The notes beneath the pieces were generated by a model. That model had not been told where the DNA came from. It worked only from the letters and a program-made list of their open reading frames with translations, and made no database searches. From Alistipes senegalensis (GTDB taxonomy: Bacteria; Bacillota; Clostridia; Oscillospirales; Ruminococcaceae): 64,000 nt of DNA. This document shows positions 1 through 10,087 of this stretch, one piece after another. The stretch covers positions 477,841 to 541,840 of the forward strand of contig JAMPEF010000001.1 of NCBI GenBank assembly GCA_023665275.1, in the 5' to 3' direction. Numbering within the stretch: the first letter of the stretch is position 1; every line of letters starts with the position of its first letter. The position numbers and the translations under genes are program-made.

Positions 1-527
1 GATTCGCTATTTTTGCCGGTACTGCCGTAAATGATACATCATCAGTTACCGCCGCTGCCTCCACAGCAGAGGGCATTTACGGTGTTGATGGTATTCTGTC
101 ATCTGCCGTAACCGTCAAACTTACTCGAACACTTGCAATTATTCCCATAACTCTTGCACTGGCTGTATATCGCACAAGAAAAGCCAAAAAATCCGGTACA
201 CAAGCTGGAAACTTTTCAATAAAAAAGATTTTTCCGTTTTTCATAATATTCTTTATACTTGCATCTGTAATAACAACTGTTGTAGGAGTAATGCCGGAAA
301 ATTCTTTCACAGAATTTTATAATGAAAGTTTTGTGAAATTCGCAAAATGGCTTGCTAAATTTTTCATAGCTATGGCAATGTGTGCAATCGGACTTAATAC
401 AAATATAGTCAAGCTGATAAAAAACGGAAAAAAACCTATTATTTTAGGTCTTTCGTGCTGGATAATGATAACGCTTGTTTCTGTAGGCGTACAGCTTGCA
501 ACGGGAATTTTCTATACAAATCTTTAA
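1..527 (+). CDS. YeiH/UPF0324-family membrane protein, 3' part
   Basis: The reading frame is open from the first base (codons start at position 3), so this is the C-terminal part of a longer gene truncated by the window edge. It contains the conserved loop AGTAVNDTSSVTAAA and a VKLTR motif typical of YeiH/UPF0324 putative sulfate-exporter-like proteins. At least three hydrophobic helices follow, ending in a last one near ILGLSCWIMITLVSVGV. An internal ATG at 291 is not a real start, because coding continues upstream without a stop. The transported substrate cannot be told from sequence. It stops 9 bp before the folC start, so the two genes are probably cotranscribed. Confidence 0.8.
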   Translation, partial: FAIFAGTAVNDTSSVTAAASTAEGIYGVDGILSSAVTVKLTRTLAIIPITLALAVYRTRKAKKSGTQAGNFSIKKIFPFFIIFFILASVITTVVGVMPENSFTEFYNESFVKFAKWLAKFFIAMAMCAIGLNTNIVKLIKNGKKPIILGLSCWIMITLVSVGVQLATGIFYTNL

Positions 528-536
528 GGAGTGTTT

Positions 537-1826
537 ATGAATATTAATGAATGCATGGAATTTATAAATTCCTACAGCAAATCCGGCGGACATATAACCG
601 ACTTGTCACGGGCGGAAAATTTAATGAAACTTATCGGCAATCCCGAAAAAAAACTTAAATTTATTCATGTTGCCGGTACTAACGGCAAAGGCTCTACAGT
701 TGAGTATATCTCAAATGCTCTTATATATTCAGGCTATAAGACCGGACAGTTTACATCGCCTTATATACTCCGCTATAACGACAGAATACGCATAAATGGT
801 ACTGAAATAGATGATAATTCACTTTGCAATATATGTGGATTTATCAGGAAAAAAATTGACAGTCAGTTTTATTCACCGTCTTATTCACAGTTTGAAATTA
901 CTATGGCTATAGCTCTTTTGTATTTTGTATGTGAAAAATGTGATATAGTCGTACTGGAGTGCGGTATAGGTGGACTTCTCGACTGCACAAACGTCATACC
1001 GCCACCGCTTTTATCCGTGATAACTTCAATATCCCTTGACCATATCGACATTTTAGGCGATACCGTCCAAAAAATCGCACAGCAGAAAGCCGGTATAATA
1101 AAAGAGGGTTCGGCTGTTATCCTTTCCATTGACAATAAACGCAATGTAAAATATCTTGTGGAAAAAGTCGCAAAGAAAAAGAATGCTGAATTTATAATGC
1201 CTGACAATCGGAATTTTAAACATTGTGGTACGCAATATTTGATAGCCTCTCCAATAGATAATAAGCCATTTACTTACAAAAAAGAGCAGTATAAAACAGC
1301 TATGCTCGGATTTCACCAACCCATGAACGCCGTGACGGCTATTGAGGTGTGCGAATACCTCAGAAAACACGGATTTGATATTCCAGACGAAAATATTAAA
1401 AAATCCATTGAAACAACACAAGTCAAGGCACGTATACAATATATCGACGGCAACCCGCCTGTTATTGTTGACGGCGGTCATAATCCTGCCGGAATTAATC
1501 AGTTGTTCTATACTCTTATGTGTACTTGCAAATACATTTATGCAGTTATAGGTATGGTAGATTCAAAGGACTATACGGAATGTGTACTTGATATTGCACG
1601 CTGTTCAAAAGTCATGTTTACTGTGGACGGTTTTGCACCTAATGCCGTTCCGTCTGAAAAGCTCGCTGAAATATCCCGAAAGTATGGTACTCATACAGGA
1701 GTTTATCACTCACTCAGTGAAGCTGTTGCAAAGGCAAGGGAATACGCACTCTTAAATGATGGAATAGTTGTTGTATGCGGTTCACTTTATTTAGCAAGCG
1801 AATATCTTAATTCTATTGAAAAATAA
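537..1826 (+). CDS. folC: Folylpolyglutamate synthase/dihydrofolate synthase (first copy)
   Basis: This is a cytosolic Mur-ligase-family ATP enzyme that adds glutamate to folates, and in bifunctional members also makes dihydrofolate from dihydropteroate. The P-loop GTNGKGS is near residue 46, followed by the substrate loop FTSPYILRYNDRIR, the ECGIGG motif and a C-terminal GGHNPAG segment. About 429 residues is the usual FolC length. I chose ATG 537 over the in-frame GTG at 531, because AAGGAG (526-531) would overlap the GTG but sits 5 nt before the ATG. A second FolC lies at 56177-57451. The two share motifs but diverge in sequence, so one may have a specialised role. Confidence 0.88.
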   Translation: MNINECMEFINSYSKSGGHITDLSRAENLMKLIGNPEKKLKFIHVAGTNGKGSTVEYISNALIYSGYKTGQFTSPYILRYNDRIRINGTEIDDNSLCNICGFIRKKIDSQFYSPSYSQFEITMAIALLYFVCEKCDIVVLECGIGGLLDCTNVIPPPLLSVITSISLDHIDILGDTVQKIAQQKAGIIKEGSAVILSIDNKRNVKYLVEKVAKKKNAEFIMPDNRNFKHCGTQYLIASPIDNKPFTYKKEQYKTAMLGFHQPMNAVTAIEVCEYLRKHGFDIPDENIKKSIETTQVKARIQYIDGNPPVIVDGGHNPAGINQLFYTLMCTCKYIYAVIGMVDSKDYTECVLDIARCSKVMFTVDGFAPNAVPSEKLAEISRKYGTHTGVYHSLSEAVAKAREYALLNDGIVVVCGSLYLASEYLNSIEK

Positions 1827-1833
1827 TTTAATA

Positions 1834-1899
1834 TCCCGTGCAGATTACGTGAAAAACTGTTAAATTCTAACAAATCGTATTCCGCACGGGAACTTTTTT
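1834..1899 (+). terminator. Rho-independent terminator after folC
   Basis: TCCCGTGC (from 1834) pairs with GCACGGGA (1883-1891), with extra pairing inside the loop, and is followed by a T-run at 1894-1899. It closes the YeiH-folC unit just ahead of the gdhA promoter. Confidence 0.7.
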
Positions 1900-1910
1900 A
1901 TAAAATACTA

Positions 1911-3340
<1,430 letters not shown>

Positions 3341-3391
3341 TTAAGAAACAACTGACAGTGACTTATCAGGAAAATAATTAAATAAATATCA

Positions 3392-3427
3392 AATCCCCTG
3401 TTGTGCTGACCAACAGGGGATTTTTTA
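3392..3427 (+). terminator. gdhA terminator
   Basis: The 12-bp stem AATCCCCTGTTG / CAACAGGGGATT has a 7-nt loop and is followed by TTTTTT. An A-run on the other side means it could also terminate the convergent minus-strand gene. Confidence 0.9.
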
Positions 3428-3436
3428 TATTATACT

Positions 3437-3799
3437 TTACATATTCTCAACAAGTACACAATAGAAATTCAAAACTTCGTTATCAACATTCTGTAGTGTA
3501 CGAAGTTTTTTAAGATGTTCTTCTGCTGAATCTTTTCTGCCGAGTATTGCAAATTGTTCAATCATACATTCAGTAAAATATATCTTTATTTCATTGTCGT
3601 AAACAGAATATAAGCCATGATTTTCAAGAATTTTGCCCATATAAACGGCTTTTTCCGGCTGACCGGTAATCATATAAATTTCAAAAAGTTTAAATTGTAC
3701 CTCATAATCTGAATTATCAATTTCCATTACCTTTTCAAAATATGATATAGCTCTTGTAAACTGATAAAGTTCACGTAAAATATCGGCTTTTGTGTACAA
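3437..3799 (-). pseudogene. TPR-like C-terminal part of a frameshifted gene
   Basis: The product has helical tetratricopeptide-like repeats (for example YFEKVMEIDNSDYEVQFKLFEIYMITGQPEKAVY). The frame is open upstream to about 3968 but has no ATG, GTG or TTG before the TTG at 3799, and that TTG lacks a ribosome binding site. Adding one A to the A6 run at 3972-3977 (minus strand) joins it in frame to the upstream 187-residue product, giving ...YIENYEKNDGKFINRVWTDETLD.... I therefore read it as the 3' half of a single gene spanning 3437-4518, broken by a one-base deletion or a sequencing error. A biological role is not evident. Confidence 0.65.
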
Positions 3800-3954
3800 C
3801 TTATCAACTGTTTCGCCGTATTCAAGCGACTTGTTTATATATTTTAGTGCTTTTTCGGGCGGTATATCTGTGTTTTGAGCAGTTTTAAAAAGTTCACTTT
3901 CAGTCTTATTGCCGATATATTTTAGGTCAAGCGTTTCATCAGTCCAGACACGAT

Positions 3955-4518
3955 TTATAAATTTACCATCATTTTTTCATAGTTTTCAATATATTCAAGA
4001 ACTTTCGGCACAAATTCCTTTTTAGCGTATTCGGAATCGGCGTACCATATGGGAGACTGTCCCATGCCTTTTCCCTTACCGCTTTTACTTGCTCTTGGAA
4101 TTATAAAATTACGCTTGTTTTCCGGCAGAAGATAACAATTTTTTGCATCAGCGACTATATTATAATCCCTGTATATACCATATCTGTAAGAAAGATTTGT
4201 CTGACTATATCGGTAAACTGTAGCATTTTTGTACCAGCCGACTATCACGGAATGTGAGTCAGGCTTATCAGGCTTTGCAACCCATACAACAAGAACATTA
4301 TCTACTGTATTTCTGCCATTGTCTTCAATTCGTTCAATGTGAACCATATCGCCATAGTACATGAAGTAGCCATAGCACCTCCCATCATATTCAAGGAAAT
4401 TATAAACCTCACCACCGTCTTTGTTTTCAGCGATATACTTTCCACCATTCACGGGTGTATCATTTTCATCGCCACAATAGCTCTTCATGTAGGCAATGTT
4501 GCAAAAAATAACTTTCAC
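3955..4518 (-). CDS. Uncharacterised protein, N-terminal part of a frameshifted gene
   Basis: The 187-residue product begins MKVIFCNIAYMKSYCG and contains the stretch VIVGWYKNATVYR. I recall similar proteins in Clostridia that carry a C-terminal helical/TPR region, but their function is not established. It starts at a GTG 9 bases after the stop of the DUF1292 gene upstream, with GAGGTG as ribosome binding site, so it belongs to the DUF1292 operon. It ends early (KMMVNL) just after an A6 run where one missing A shifts the frame. The TPR-like remainder continues at 3437-3799. Confidence 0.7.
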   Translation of the reverse strand: MKVIFCNIAYMKSYCGDENDTPVNGGKYIAENKDGGEVYNFLEYDGRCYGYFMYYGDMVHIERIEDNGRNTVDNVLVVWVAKPDKPDSHSVIVGWYKNATVYRYSQTNLSYRYGIYRDYNIVADAKNCYLLPENKRNFIIPRASKSGKGKGMGQSPIWYADSEYAKKEFVPKVLEYIENYEKMMVNL

Positions 4519-4527
4519 TATGTCACC

Positions 4528-4824
4528 TCATTCAAACTGATATTCGCCGTCATATTCGTTCTTGAATTTTTCAAAGACTGCCTGTAAAAGATTGTCATCA
4601 TCAATAGAAAGAAATTCTCCCGTTTCGTCGTCGGAGGGCATAATTTCAAGGATAACAACACCGTCGTCTTCCTCGTCAAACGGCAGAAGCACCGCAAAAT
4701 AACGCTCCTTGTACTCAACTTCGCCGATAACCTCAAAAGAGACTTCATTTCCGTCATCGTCAGTAAGGGTTATATAATTTTCGTTTTCCTCTTCGAGTTC
4801 TTCATTTTCGATAAAATCACTCAT
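4528..4824 (-). CDS. DUF1292 protein (second of tandem pair)
   Basis: This is a small acidic protein of 98 residues with the DUF1292 core YITLTDDDGNEVSFEVIGEV...YFAVLLPFDEEDDGVVILEI. The family is common in Firmicutes near alaS/ruvX and has no assigned biochemical role. It shares order and motifs with its neighbour at 4841-5194, so the pair arose by tandem duplication. It starts at ATG 4824 after a GGAGGT ribosome binding site and is followed closely by the gene at 3955-4518. Confidence 0.8.
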   Translation of the reverse strand: MSDFIENEELEEENENYITLTDDDGNEVSFEVIGEVEYKERYFAVLLPFDEEDDGVVILEIMPSDDETGEFLSIDDDNLLQAVFEKFKNEYDGEYQFE

Positions 4825-4840
4825 AAAAAATACCTCCTGA

Positions 4841-5194
4841 TTATTTCTGATTTCCGCCGTGTTCAGCTATGAATTTTCTGAATACAGCTTGTAAGATTTC
4901 TTCCGGAACAGGTGCAAACGTACTACAGCCGTTTTCTTCGTCCGGAACGAGTTCAAGAATAACATTATGGTCGGTGTTCTCCGCTGTCGGCAGAAGTACT
5001 ATATAAAACTTTTCGTTATACTCAACAATGCCGAGAACTAAAAACTCTTCCGGTTCGCCGTCCTGATTTGTCAGGGTGATAAATTCATTTTCTGACGTTT
5101 CTTCCGCCGTGCTGAACTCACCGGCAATTTCCGCCATAAGTTCCTGAACTTCTTCACTGCTGAAATACTCTTCATCGTCGTCAAAATCAACCAT
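4841..5194 (-). CDS. DUF1292 protein (first of tandem pair)
   Basis: This 117-residue acidic protein has an N-terminal Asp/Glu-rich extension (DFDDDEEYFSSEEV) and then a DUF1292 core, EFITLTNQDGEPEEFLVLG...FYIVLLPTAEN. It is the first gene of a minus-strand operon with the second DUF1292 gene and the frameshifted gene. An AAGGAGGG ribosome binding site lies 8 bases before ATG 5194, and a good promoter is at 5224-5252. Function is unknown. Confidence 0.8.
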   Translation of the reverse strand: MVDFDDDEEYFSSEEVQELMAEIAGEFSTAEETSENEFITLTNQDGEPEEFLVLGIVEYNEKFYIVLLPTAENTDHNVILELVPDEENGCSTFAPVPEEILQAVFRKFIAEHGGNQK

Positions 5195-5223
5195 AGAAAA
5201 ACCCTCCTTTTTCCGTATAACTT

Positions 5224-5252
5224 ATTTTATCATATTTCAACAAAAAAATCAA
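5224..5252 (-). promoter_or_regulatory. Promoter of the DUF1292 operon
   Basis: On the minus strand TTGATT (5252-5247) and TAAAAT (5229-5224) are 17 bp apart, about 30 bp ahead of the first DUF1292 gene. Confidence 0.65.
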
Positions 5253-5324
5253 GTGAAAATATGTAAAAATATGCCATTAATATTATTTTCTGCAAAACAT
5301 ATAATACTTTCGGGAGATGATAAA

Positions 5325-5504
5325 ATGAATAAAGAAATTCCAGTACCTGACCCTTTTTCAAAGGAATATGAATATTTTTTCCCGTCTGCATCGTGGAATG
5401 ACACCGGAATCATGCCGGTTGTCGCTGAAAATACTATCAAAAATGATTCATTCAGTATTTTTCCGCCTGTAACGGAAATTGATATTAAAATCCCTGAACA
5501 GTAA
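5325..5504 (+). CDS. Small hypothetical protein (59 aa)
   Basis: This short frame begins MNKEIPVPDPFSKEYEYFFPSASW. The ATG at 5325 is preceded by GGGAGATG, and a TATAAT lies at 5300-5305 without a convincing -35. A terminator follows at 5510-5535, which supports expression. The in-frame ATG at 5253 has no ribosome binding site. No family is recognised. Confidence 0.45.
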   Translation: MNKEIPVPDPFSKEYEYFFPSASWNDTGIMPVVAENTIKNDSFSIFPPVTEIDIKIPEQ

Positions 5505-5509
5505 TTCCG

Positions 5510-5535
5510 GACACTCTTTAAAAGGGTGTCTTTTT
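5510..5535 (+). terminator. Terminator after the 59-aa gene
   Basis: GACACTC and GGGTGTC form a hairpin (5510-5530) followed directly by TTTTT. Confidence 0.65.
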
Positions 5536-5539
5536 ATGC

Positions 5540-5568
5540 TTTACATTTTTTCTGGAAAGTGCTATAAT
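5540..5568 (+). promoter_or_regulatory. Promoter of the DUF5662 gene
   Basis: TTTACA (5540-5545) and TATAAT (5563-5568) are separated by 17 bp, and a TG precedes the -10. Confidence 0.7.
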
Positions 5569-5593
5569 ATTATAAAAAAAGGGAGCTGATTAT

Positions 5594-6145
5594 ATGTTAA
5601 TTGAAAACTTCACCGGACATCTTAAAACTATTCTGCATCACAGACATCTTGTTATGTGGCACTGCTTTAAAGCGGGAATTTTCCGTCACGGGCTAATGCA
5701 TGACCTTTCTAAATTCTCCCCTACTGAATTTATTCCAGGGGTGATGTATTTTCAAGGGAACAGAAGTCCTAATGAAAAAGAACGTGAAGTAGACGGATAT
5801 TCTAAAGCATGGTTGCACCATAAGGGCAGAAATCGACATCACTTTGAGTACTGGACAGACTATAACCCGAAAACACGCCGTCTTGAACCCGTTCCCATGC
5901 CCGACGACTATATAATAGAAATGTTCTGTGACCGCCTCGCCGCCTCAAAGACCTACAACAAGGAAAAATATAACGATTCATGCCCACTTGAGTACTACAT
6001 GAGGGGAAAAACAAGCCGTGACATTGAAAAAAATACCGCATATAAAATAGAGTTCCTGCTCCGTATGCTTGCCGACAAGGGTGAAGACTATACATTCCGC
6101 TACATAAGAAAACACATAACCGGAAAACAAAAAAAGACACATTAA
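5594..6145 (+). CDS. DUF5662 family protein
   Basis: The 183-residue protein has many conserved His residues near its N-terminus (HLKTILHHRHLV, FRHGLMHDLSKFS, HHKGRNRHHFEYW). These match the DUF5662 family seen in Clostridia and phages. The HD pair in GLMHDLSK recalls metal-dependent HD phosphohydrolases, but the activity is not known and that link is only my inference. The start ATG 5594 follows a GGGAGCTG ribosome binding site. It has its own promoter and stands alone between two other small genes. Confidence 0.75.
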   Translation: MLIENFTGHLKTILHHRHLVMWHCFKAGIFRHGLMHDLSKFSPTEFIPGVMYFQGNRSPNEKEREVDGYSKAWLHHKGRNRHHFEYWTDYNPKTRRLEPVPMPDDYIIEMFCDRLAASKTYNKEKYNDSCPLEYYMRGKTSRDIEKNTAYKIEFLLRMLADKGEDYTFRYIRKHITGKQKKTH

Positions 6146-6163
6146 AGTGCTATGGCGTTTCTA

Positions 6164-6192
6164 TTGACAATGTAACGACTTTGATGTATAAT
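6164..6192 (+). promoter_or_regulatory. Consensus promoter before a hypothetical gene
   Basis: A perfect TTGACA (6164-6169) and a perfect TATAAT (6187-6192) are 17 bp apart. This predicts strong transcription of the small gene at 6237. Confidence 0.85.
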
Positions 6193-6236
6193 TATTACTA
6201 AGACAAATCGGAATTTAGCGGGAGGATTGAAAATAT

Positions 6237-6584
6237 ATGAACAGCACAATTTTAGAACATATTAACGAATTGTTCAATTCGTATGATTTGTTTGCCGGAA
6301 AATACAAAGAAAAGATACACAGTTCAATTACAAAAAAATTTCCTGATTTATCAAAAAAAGAAATCAAAGAAGTAGAAGATTATTTGGGTTTACTTTTTGA
6401 GTATTGCGTGAAATATGCAGATTTATTAGCTGATAAATATAAAACACCATTTTTACCTAAAGGAGAAGAAGCTCAAAAGGAAATATTAGAATATGTGAGT
6501 GAATGCCAAAAGCAATACCCTGAAATTGATATGGAGCATATTTTAGATATTTTTTCTACTGTCTGCTGGTTAGCAAATAGGTAA
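6237..6584 (+). CDS. Hypothetical protein (115 aa)
   Basis: This is a mostly helical, charged protein (LSKKEIKEVEDYLGLLFEYCVKYADLLADKY) with no domain I recognise, no signal peptide and no membrane segment. A GGGAGG ribosome binding site precedes ATG 6237. The base composition is more AT-rich than gdhA or uvrA, which may indicate acquired DNA. It has its own consensus promoter and a hairpin after it, so it is a single-gene unit. Confidence 0.65.
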   Translation: MNSTILEHINELFNSYDLFAGKYKEKIHSSITKKFPDLSKKEIKEVEDYLGLLFEYCVKYADLLADKYKTPFLPKGEEAQKEILEYVSECQKQYPEIDMEHILDIFSTVCWLANR

Positions 6585-6630
6585 GAGCTTTTTAAATTCT
6601 GATTTATGCAATTAATCGAATATGAACAAT

Positions 6631-6669
6631 AAGCCCCTAAGCAATTATCAATAATTGCTTCAGGGCTTA
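6631..6669. terminator. Stem-loop between convergent genes
   Basis: AAGCCC pairs with GGGCTT and GCAATTA with TAATTGC in one long hairpin between the gene at 6237 and the end of uvrA. There is no clean T-run immediately after the stem on either strand, so terminator function is likely but not certain. Confidence 0.5.
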
Positions 6670-6708
6670 ACTTTCTTTATGAGTAGCAAACTAAGTGCCT
6701 TTTTTTAT

Positions 6709-9525
6709 TTAAAGATATTTTTTCAGATATTTTCCGGTATAGGAATTTTCACACTGTGCGATTTCTTCCGGCGTACCCTGTGCAATAATCATACCACCCT
6801 TGTCACCGCCTTCATAGCCTAAATCTATTATATGGTCGGCGACTTTTATCACATTGAGATTGTGTTCAATGACAAGTACTGTATTTCCCTGTTCAGTAAG
6901 TTTCTGTAGTACATCAATAAGATTATGCACGTCGGCTGTATGAAGTCCCGTCGTGGGTTCGTCAAGAATATATATTGTCTTTCCGGTAGAACGTTTCGAC
7001 AGTTCCGTTGAAAGTTTCACACGCTGTGCCTCACCGCCGGAAAGTGTTGTGGCGGACTGTCCTAATTTTATATATCCTAAACCTACTTCCTGTAAAGTTT
7101 TAAGTTTACGGGAAATTTTCGGCATATGTGCGAAAAATTCCACACCTTCATCTACAGTCATTTCCAGTACGTCATAAATAGACTTGCCTTTATATTTTAT
7201 TTCAAGAGTTTCACGGTTATAGCGTCTGCCCTTGCAGACCTCACATGGTACATAGACATCCGGTAAAAAGTGCATTTCAATTTTAATAATGCCATCACCC
7301 TCACACGATTCACAGCGACCACCCTTTACATTAAAAGAAAAACGTCCGCTTGTATAGCCGTGTGCCTTAGCGTCGGGAGTCTGTGCGAAAAGTTCCCGTA
7401 TATCCGTGAAAACTCCCGTATAAGTCGCCGGATTTGAACGTGGTGTCCGTCCTATAGGTGACTGGTCAATACATATAACTTTATCAAGATTTTCAAGACC
7501 CTCCATGCTGTCGAATTTTCCGGCTTTTATTTTGGCACGGTTGAGTTTTGAGGCAAGGTGCTTATAGATTACCTCGTTGACAAGTGAGGACTTCCCCGAA
7601 CCTGATACTCCCGTAACGCATATAAACTCCCCTAACGGAATTTTAACATCTATGTGTTTAAGATTGTGTTCATACGCACCGTGAACCGTAAGGAATTTAC
7701 CATTTCCGGAGCGTCTTTTTTCAGGAACTTCAATTTTTTTCTTTCCGCTTAGATACTGTCCGGTGACTGATTTTTCACATTCAAGTAAGCCTTTAACGTC
7801 TCCGGCATAGACTACCTCACCACCGTTAACACCTGCTCCCACGCCAATATCAACGATATAATCCGCCTCAAGCATAGTATCATCATCATGTTCAACGACT
7901 ATCAAAGTATTTCCGGCATCTCTTAATTTTTTGAGTGTTGCAATAAGTTTATCATTGTCACGCTGATGCAGTCCAATGCTTGGCTCGTCAAGAATATACA
8001 ACACACCCACAAGTGATGACCCTATCTGTGTGGCAAGGCGTATACGCTGACTCTCACCACCGGAAAGAGTTCCTGAAGACCTCGAAAGTGTAAGATATTC
8101 CAGACCGACGCTTTTCAAAAATCCTAAACGTTCCTTTATTTCCTTTATAATGCGTCCGCCTATGATAGTATCGTGTTCGGAGAGTTTCAGATTTTCAAAG
8201 AAATCAAGGCAATCTATGACAGAAAGTTCCGTAATTTCATTGATATTCTTTCCGCCTACCGTAACCGCTAAATATTCCGGTTTCAGACGTTTTCCGTGAC
8301 ATTCCGGACATTCAATTTCACTCATATATTCTTCAATTTCGTTCCGTGAACTCTCACTATTTGTATCCCTGTAGCGTCGCATAAGATTATTTATTACACC
8401 CTCGAATGATGCGTTATAAGTTCCGCCCCCTAAAGTCTCAGGACGTGAAAGCGTAAGTTTTTCCCCGTCCGTACCATACAGGAAAATATTCAGCTGACTT
8501 TTTTTCAGTTTTTTCACGGGAACATCAAGCGGAATGTCATATTTTTCAGAAATAGCCTTATAGTACATCATAGCTATTGAATTTCCCGTCAGACTGTTCC
8601 AGCCATGTGCATTTATTGCACCGTCTTTTATGGAAATATTTTTATCAGGTACAACTATATCAGGGTCAATATGACGGTACATTCCTAAACCCGTACAGTG
8701 CGGACACGCTCCCATAGGATTATTGAATGAAAACATTACCGGTTCTAATTCGCCTATACTGATATTGTGTTCCGGACAAGCGTAATTCTGTGAGAATAAC
8801 ATTTCTTCACCGTCGATAACGTCCACTATGGCAAGTTCCCCTTGACTGAAAACAGTTTCCAGACTGTCCGCAAGTCGTGATTGTATACCGTCTTTTATGA
8901 CAAGCCTGTCAACAACTATTTCAATGTAATGTTTTATATTTTTTTCAAGTTTTATTTTTTCGTTGAGGTCGTAAATAATTCCGTCAACCCTCACACGTGC
9001 AAAACCACTTTTGCGGATATTCTCAAATTCTTTCTGAAACGTACCCTTTTTGTTTCTTGCTATCGGAGCAAGTAGTTGTACTTTAGTTTTTTCCGGCAGT
9101 GACATTATTCTGTCAACAATCTGGTCAATGCTCTGATGTGAGATTTCACGACCACATACCGGACAGTGTGGAATACCTGTTCTTGCATATAAAAGCCTTA
9201 AATAGTCGTAAATTTCCGTTACTGTTCCGACGGTAGAGCGTGGATTTTTTGAAGTAGTTTTCTGGTCAATTGATATAGCCGGTGAAAGTCCCTCTATGCT
9301 GTCGACGTCTGGTTTTTCCATCTGACCTAAAAACATACGGGCATATGACGATAGACTTTCAACATAACGTCGTTGACCGTCGGCATAGATTGTGTCAAAA
9401 GCAAGTGAGGACTTTCCCGAACCGGAAAGCCCTGTCATGACAACAAGTTTATCACGTGGAATTTCAAGGTCAATATTTTTCAGATTATTTGCCCTTGCAC
9501 CACGTATGATAATTTTATCAGTCAT
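6709..9525 (-). CDS. uvrA: Excinuclease ABC subunit A
   Basis: UvrA is the damage-sensing ABC ATPase of nucleotide excision repair. Both nucleotide-binding domains are intact: Walker [10 protein letters not shown] at residues 32-39 and GVSGSGKSS in the second half, with signatures [14 protein letters not shown] and [15 protein letters not shown]. Zinc-binding cysteine pairs are visible ([25 protein letters not shown]...CEVCKGRR). I chose ATG 9525, with AGGAGG nine bases upstream, over the in-frame upstream ATG at 9552, which gives 938 residues, the normal length. It overlaps the stop of the NADAR gene by 8 bp, so it is translationally coupled in the order hsdS-uvrB-NADAR-uvrA. Confidence 0.96.
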   Translation of the reverse strand: MTDKIIIRGARANNLKNIDLEIPRDKLVVMTGLSGSGKSSLAFDTIYADGQRRYVESLSSYARMFLGQMEKPDVDSIEGLSPAISIDQKTTSKNPRSTVGTVTEIYDYLRLLYARTGIPHCPVCGREISHQSIDQIVDRIMSLPEKTKVQLLAPIARNKKGTFQKEFENIRKSGFARVRVDGIIYDLNEKIKLEKNIKHYIEIVVDRLVIKDGIQSRLADSLETVFSQGELAIVDVIDGEEMLFSQNYACPEHNISIGELEPVMFSFNNPMGACPHCTGLGMYRHIDPDIVVPDKNISIKDGAINAHGWNSLTGNSIAMMYYKAISEKYDIPLDVPVKKLKKSQLNIFLYGTDGEKLTLSRPETLGGGTYNASFEGVINNLMRRYRDTNSESSRNEIEEYMSEIECPECHGKRLKPEYLAVTVGGKNINEITELSVIDCLDFFENLKLSEHDTIIGGRIIKEIKERLGFLKSVGLEYLTLSRSSGTLSGGESQRIRLATQIGSSLVGVLYILDEPSIGLHQRDNDKLIATLKKLRDAGNTLIVVEHDDDTMLEADYIVDIGVGAGVNGGEVVYAGDVKGLLECEKSVTGQYLSGKKKIEVPEKRRSGNGKFLTVHGAYEHNLKHIDVKIPLGEFICVTGVSGSGKSSLVNEVIYKHLASKLNRAKIKAGKFDSMEGLENLDKVICIDQSPIGRTPRSNPATYTGVFTDIRELFAQTPDAKAHGYTSGRFSFNVKGGRCESCEGDGIIKIEMHFLPDVYVPCEVCKGRRYNRETLEIKYKGKSIYDVLEMTVDEGVEFFAHMPKISRKLKTLQEVGLGYIKLGQSATTLSGGEAQRVKLSTELSKRSTGKTIYILDEPTTGLHTADVHNLIDVLQKLTEQGNTVLVIEHNLNVIKVADHIIDLGYEGGDKGGMIIAQGTPEEIAQCENSYTGKYLKKYL

Positions 9526-10087
9526 TTTTATGTTCCTCCTGAAGCATATCACGGACTTCCATAAGACAGAAGCCTAATAAATTTTCACCGTTCCATGTAG
9601 TCGGGTTTTCAATCCCACTACTGTTTGCCGGCATACCTATACCCCATATTTTATCGTATGGGCTTGCCTCAACAATAATACGATTTCCTGTTTTCAACAG
9701 AAACTCTTTAAATTCAGGATTCTGTGAGAATTTAGCATAATTTCCCCTTATTACAATATCCGTCTTGTTGTCGTTCCAGATTTTTTCATTAAAATTCCGG
9801 ATTTTTCTGCCGAGTGCCTTAAACTGTTTAGGGTGCTTTGCGGACATGATTTCTTTATTTATTTCAGCATCTCCGAAAAGTAAAGCCTTCTGTGACATCA
9901 TATACTGTTCAGCGGTAGAGTATTCTATGCCATCAACAGTAAACTTGCAAGCATACCACTGACTGAAACAGGTTTTAGTAAGTGTTCCGTCCGGTGAGGG
10001 AGTATGTCCCCAGAAAAAAACATATTTTAATTTTTCTTTTTTATTAAATCTTTCACATACATTTTTTACTGAATATTTCATAATCAT
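9518..10087 (-). CDS. NADAR family protein (YbiA-like)
   Basis: The 189-residue protein shows NADAR landmarks: [44 protein letters not shown] and [12 protein letters not shown]. The family hydrolyses N-glycosidic bonds in ADP-ribose-type metabolites. Published work also shows that NADAR proteins can remove ADP-ribose from guanine in DNA as the antidote to DarT toxins. It sits between uvrB (4-bp ATGA overlap) and uvrA (8-bp overlap), so all three are translated as a coupled unit. That placement suggests repair of modified nucleotides or bases, which is inference. An alternative start, ATG 10081, has better spacing to AAGGAAG. No DarT is visible in the window. Confidence 0.88.
   Translation of the reverse strand: MIMKYSVKNVCERFNKKEKLKYVFFWGHTPSPDGTLTKTCFSQWYACKFTVDGIEYSTAEQYMMSQKALLFGDAEINKEIMSAKHPKQFKALGRKIRNFNEKIWNDNKTDIVIRGNYAKFSQNPEFKEFLLKTGNRIIVEASPYDKIWGIGMPANSSGIENPTTWNGENLLGFCLMEVRDMLQEEHKND

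Noticed and set aside
881..1481. Minus-strand frames within folC
   Set aside because: They are shadows of the folC coding frame without ribosome binding sites or recognisable domains.
5249..5440. Minus-strand 63-codon frame overlapping the 59-aa gene
   Set aside because: It overlaps the DUF1292 promoter and has no ribosome binding site, while the plus frame has one and a terminator.
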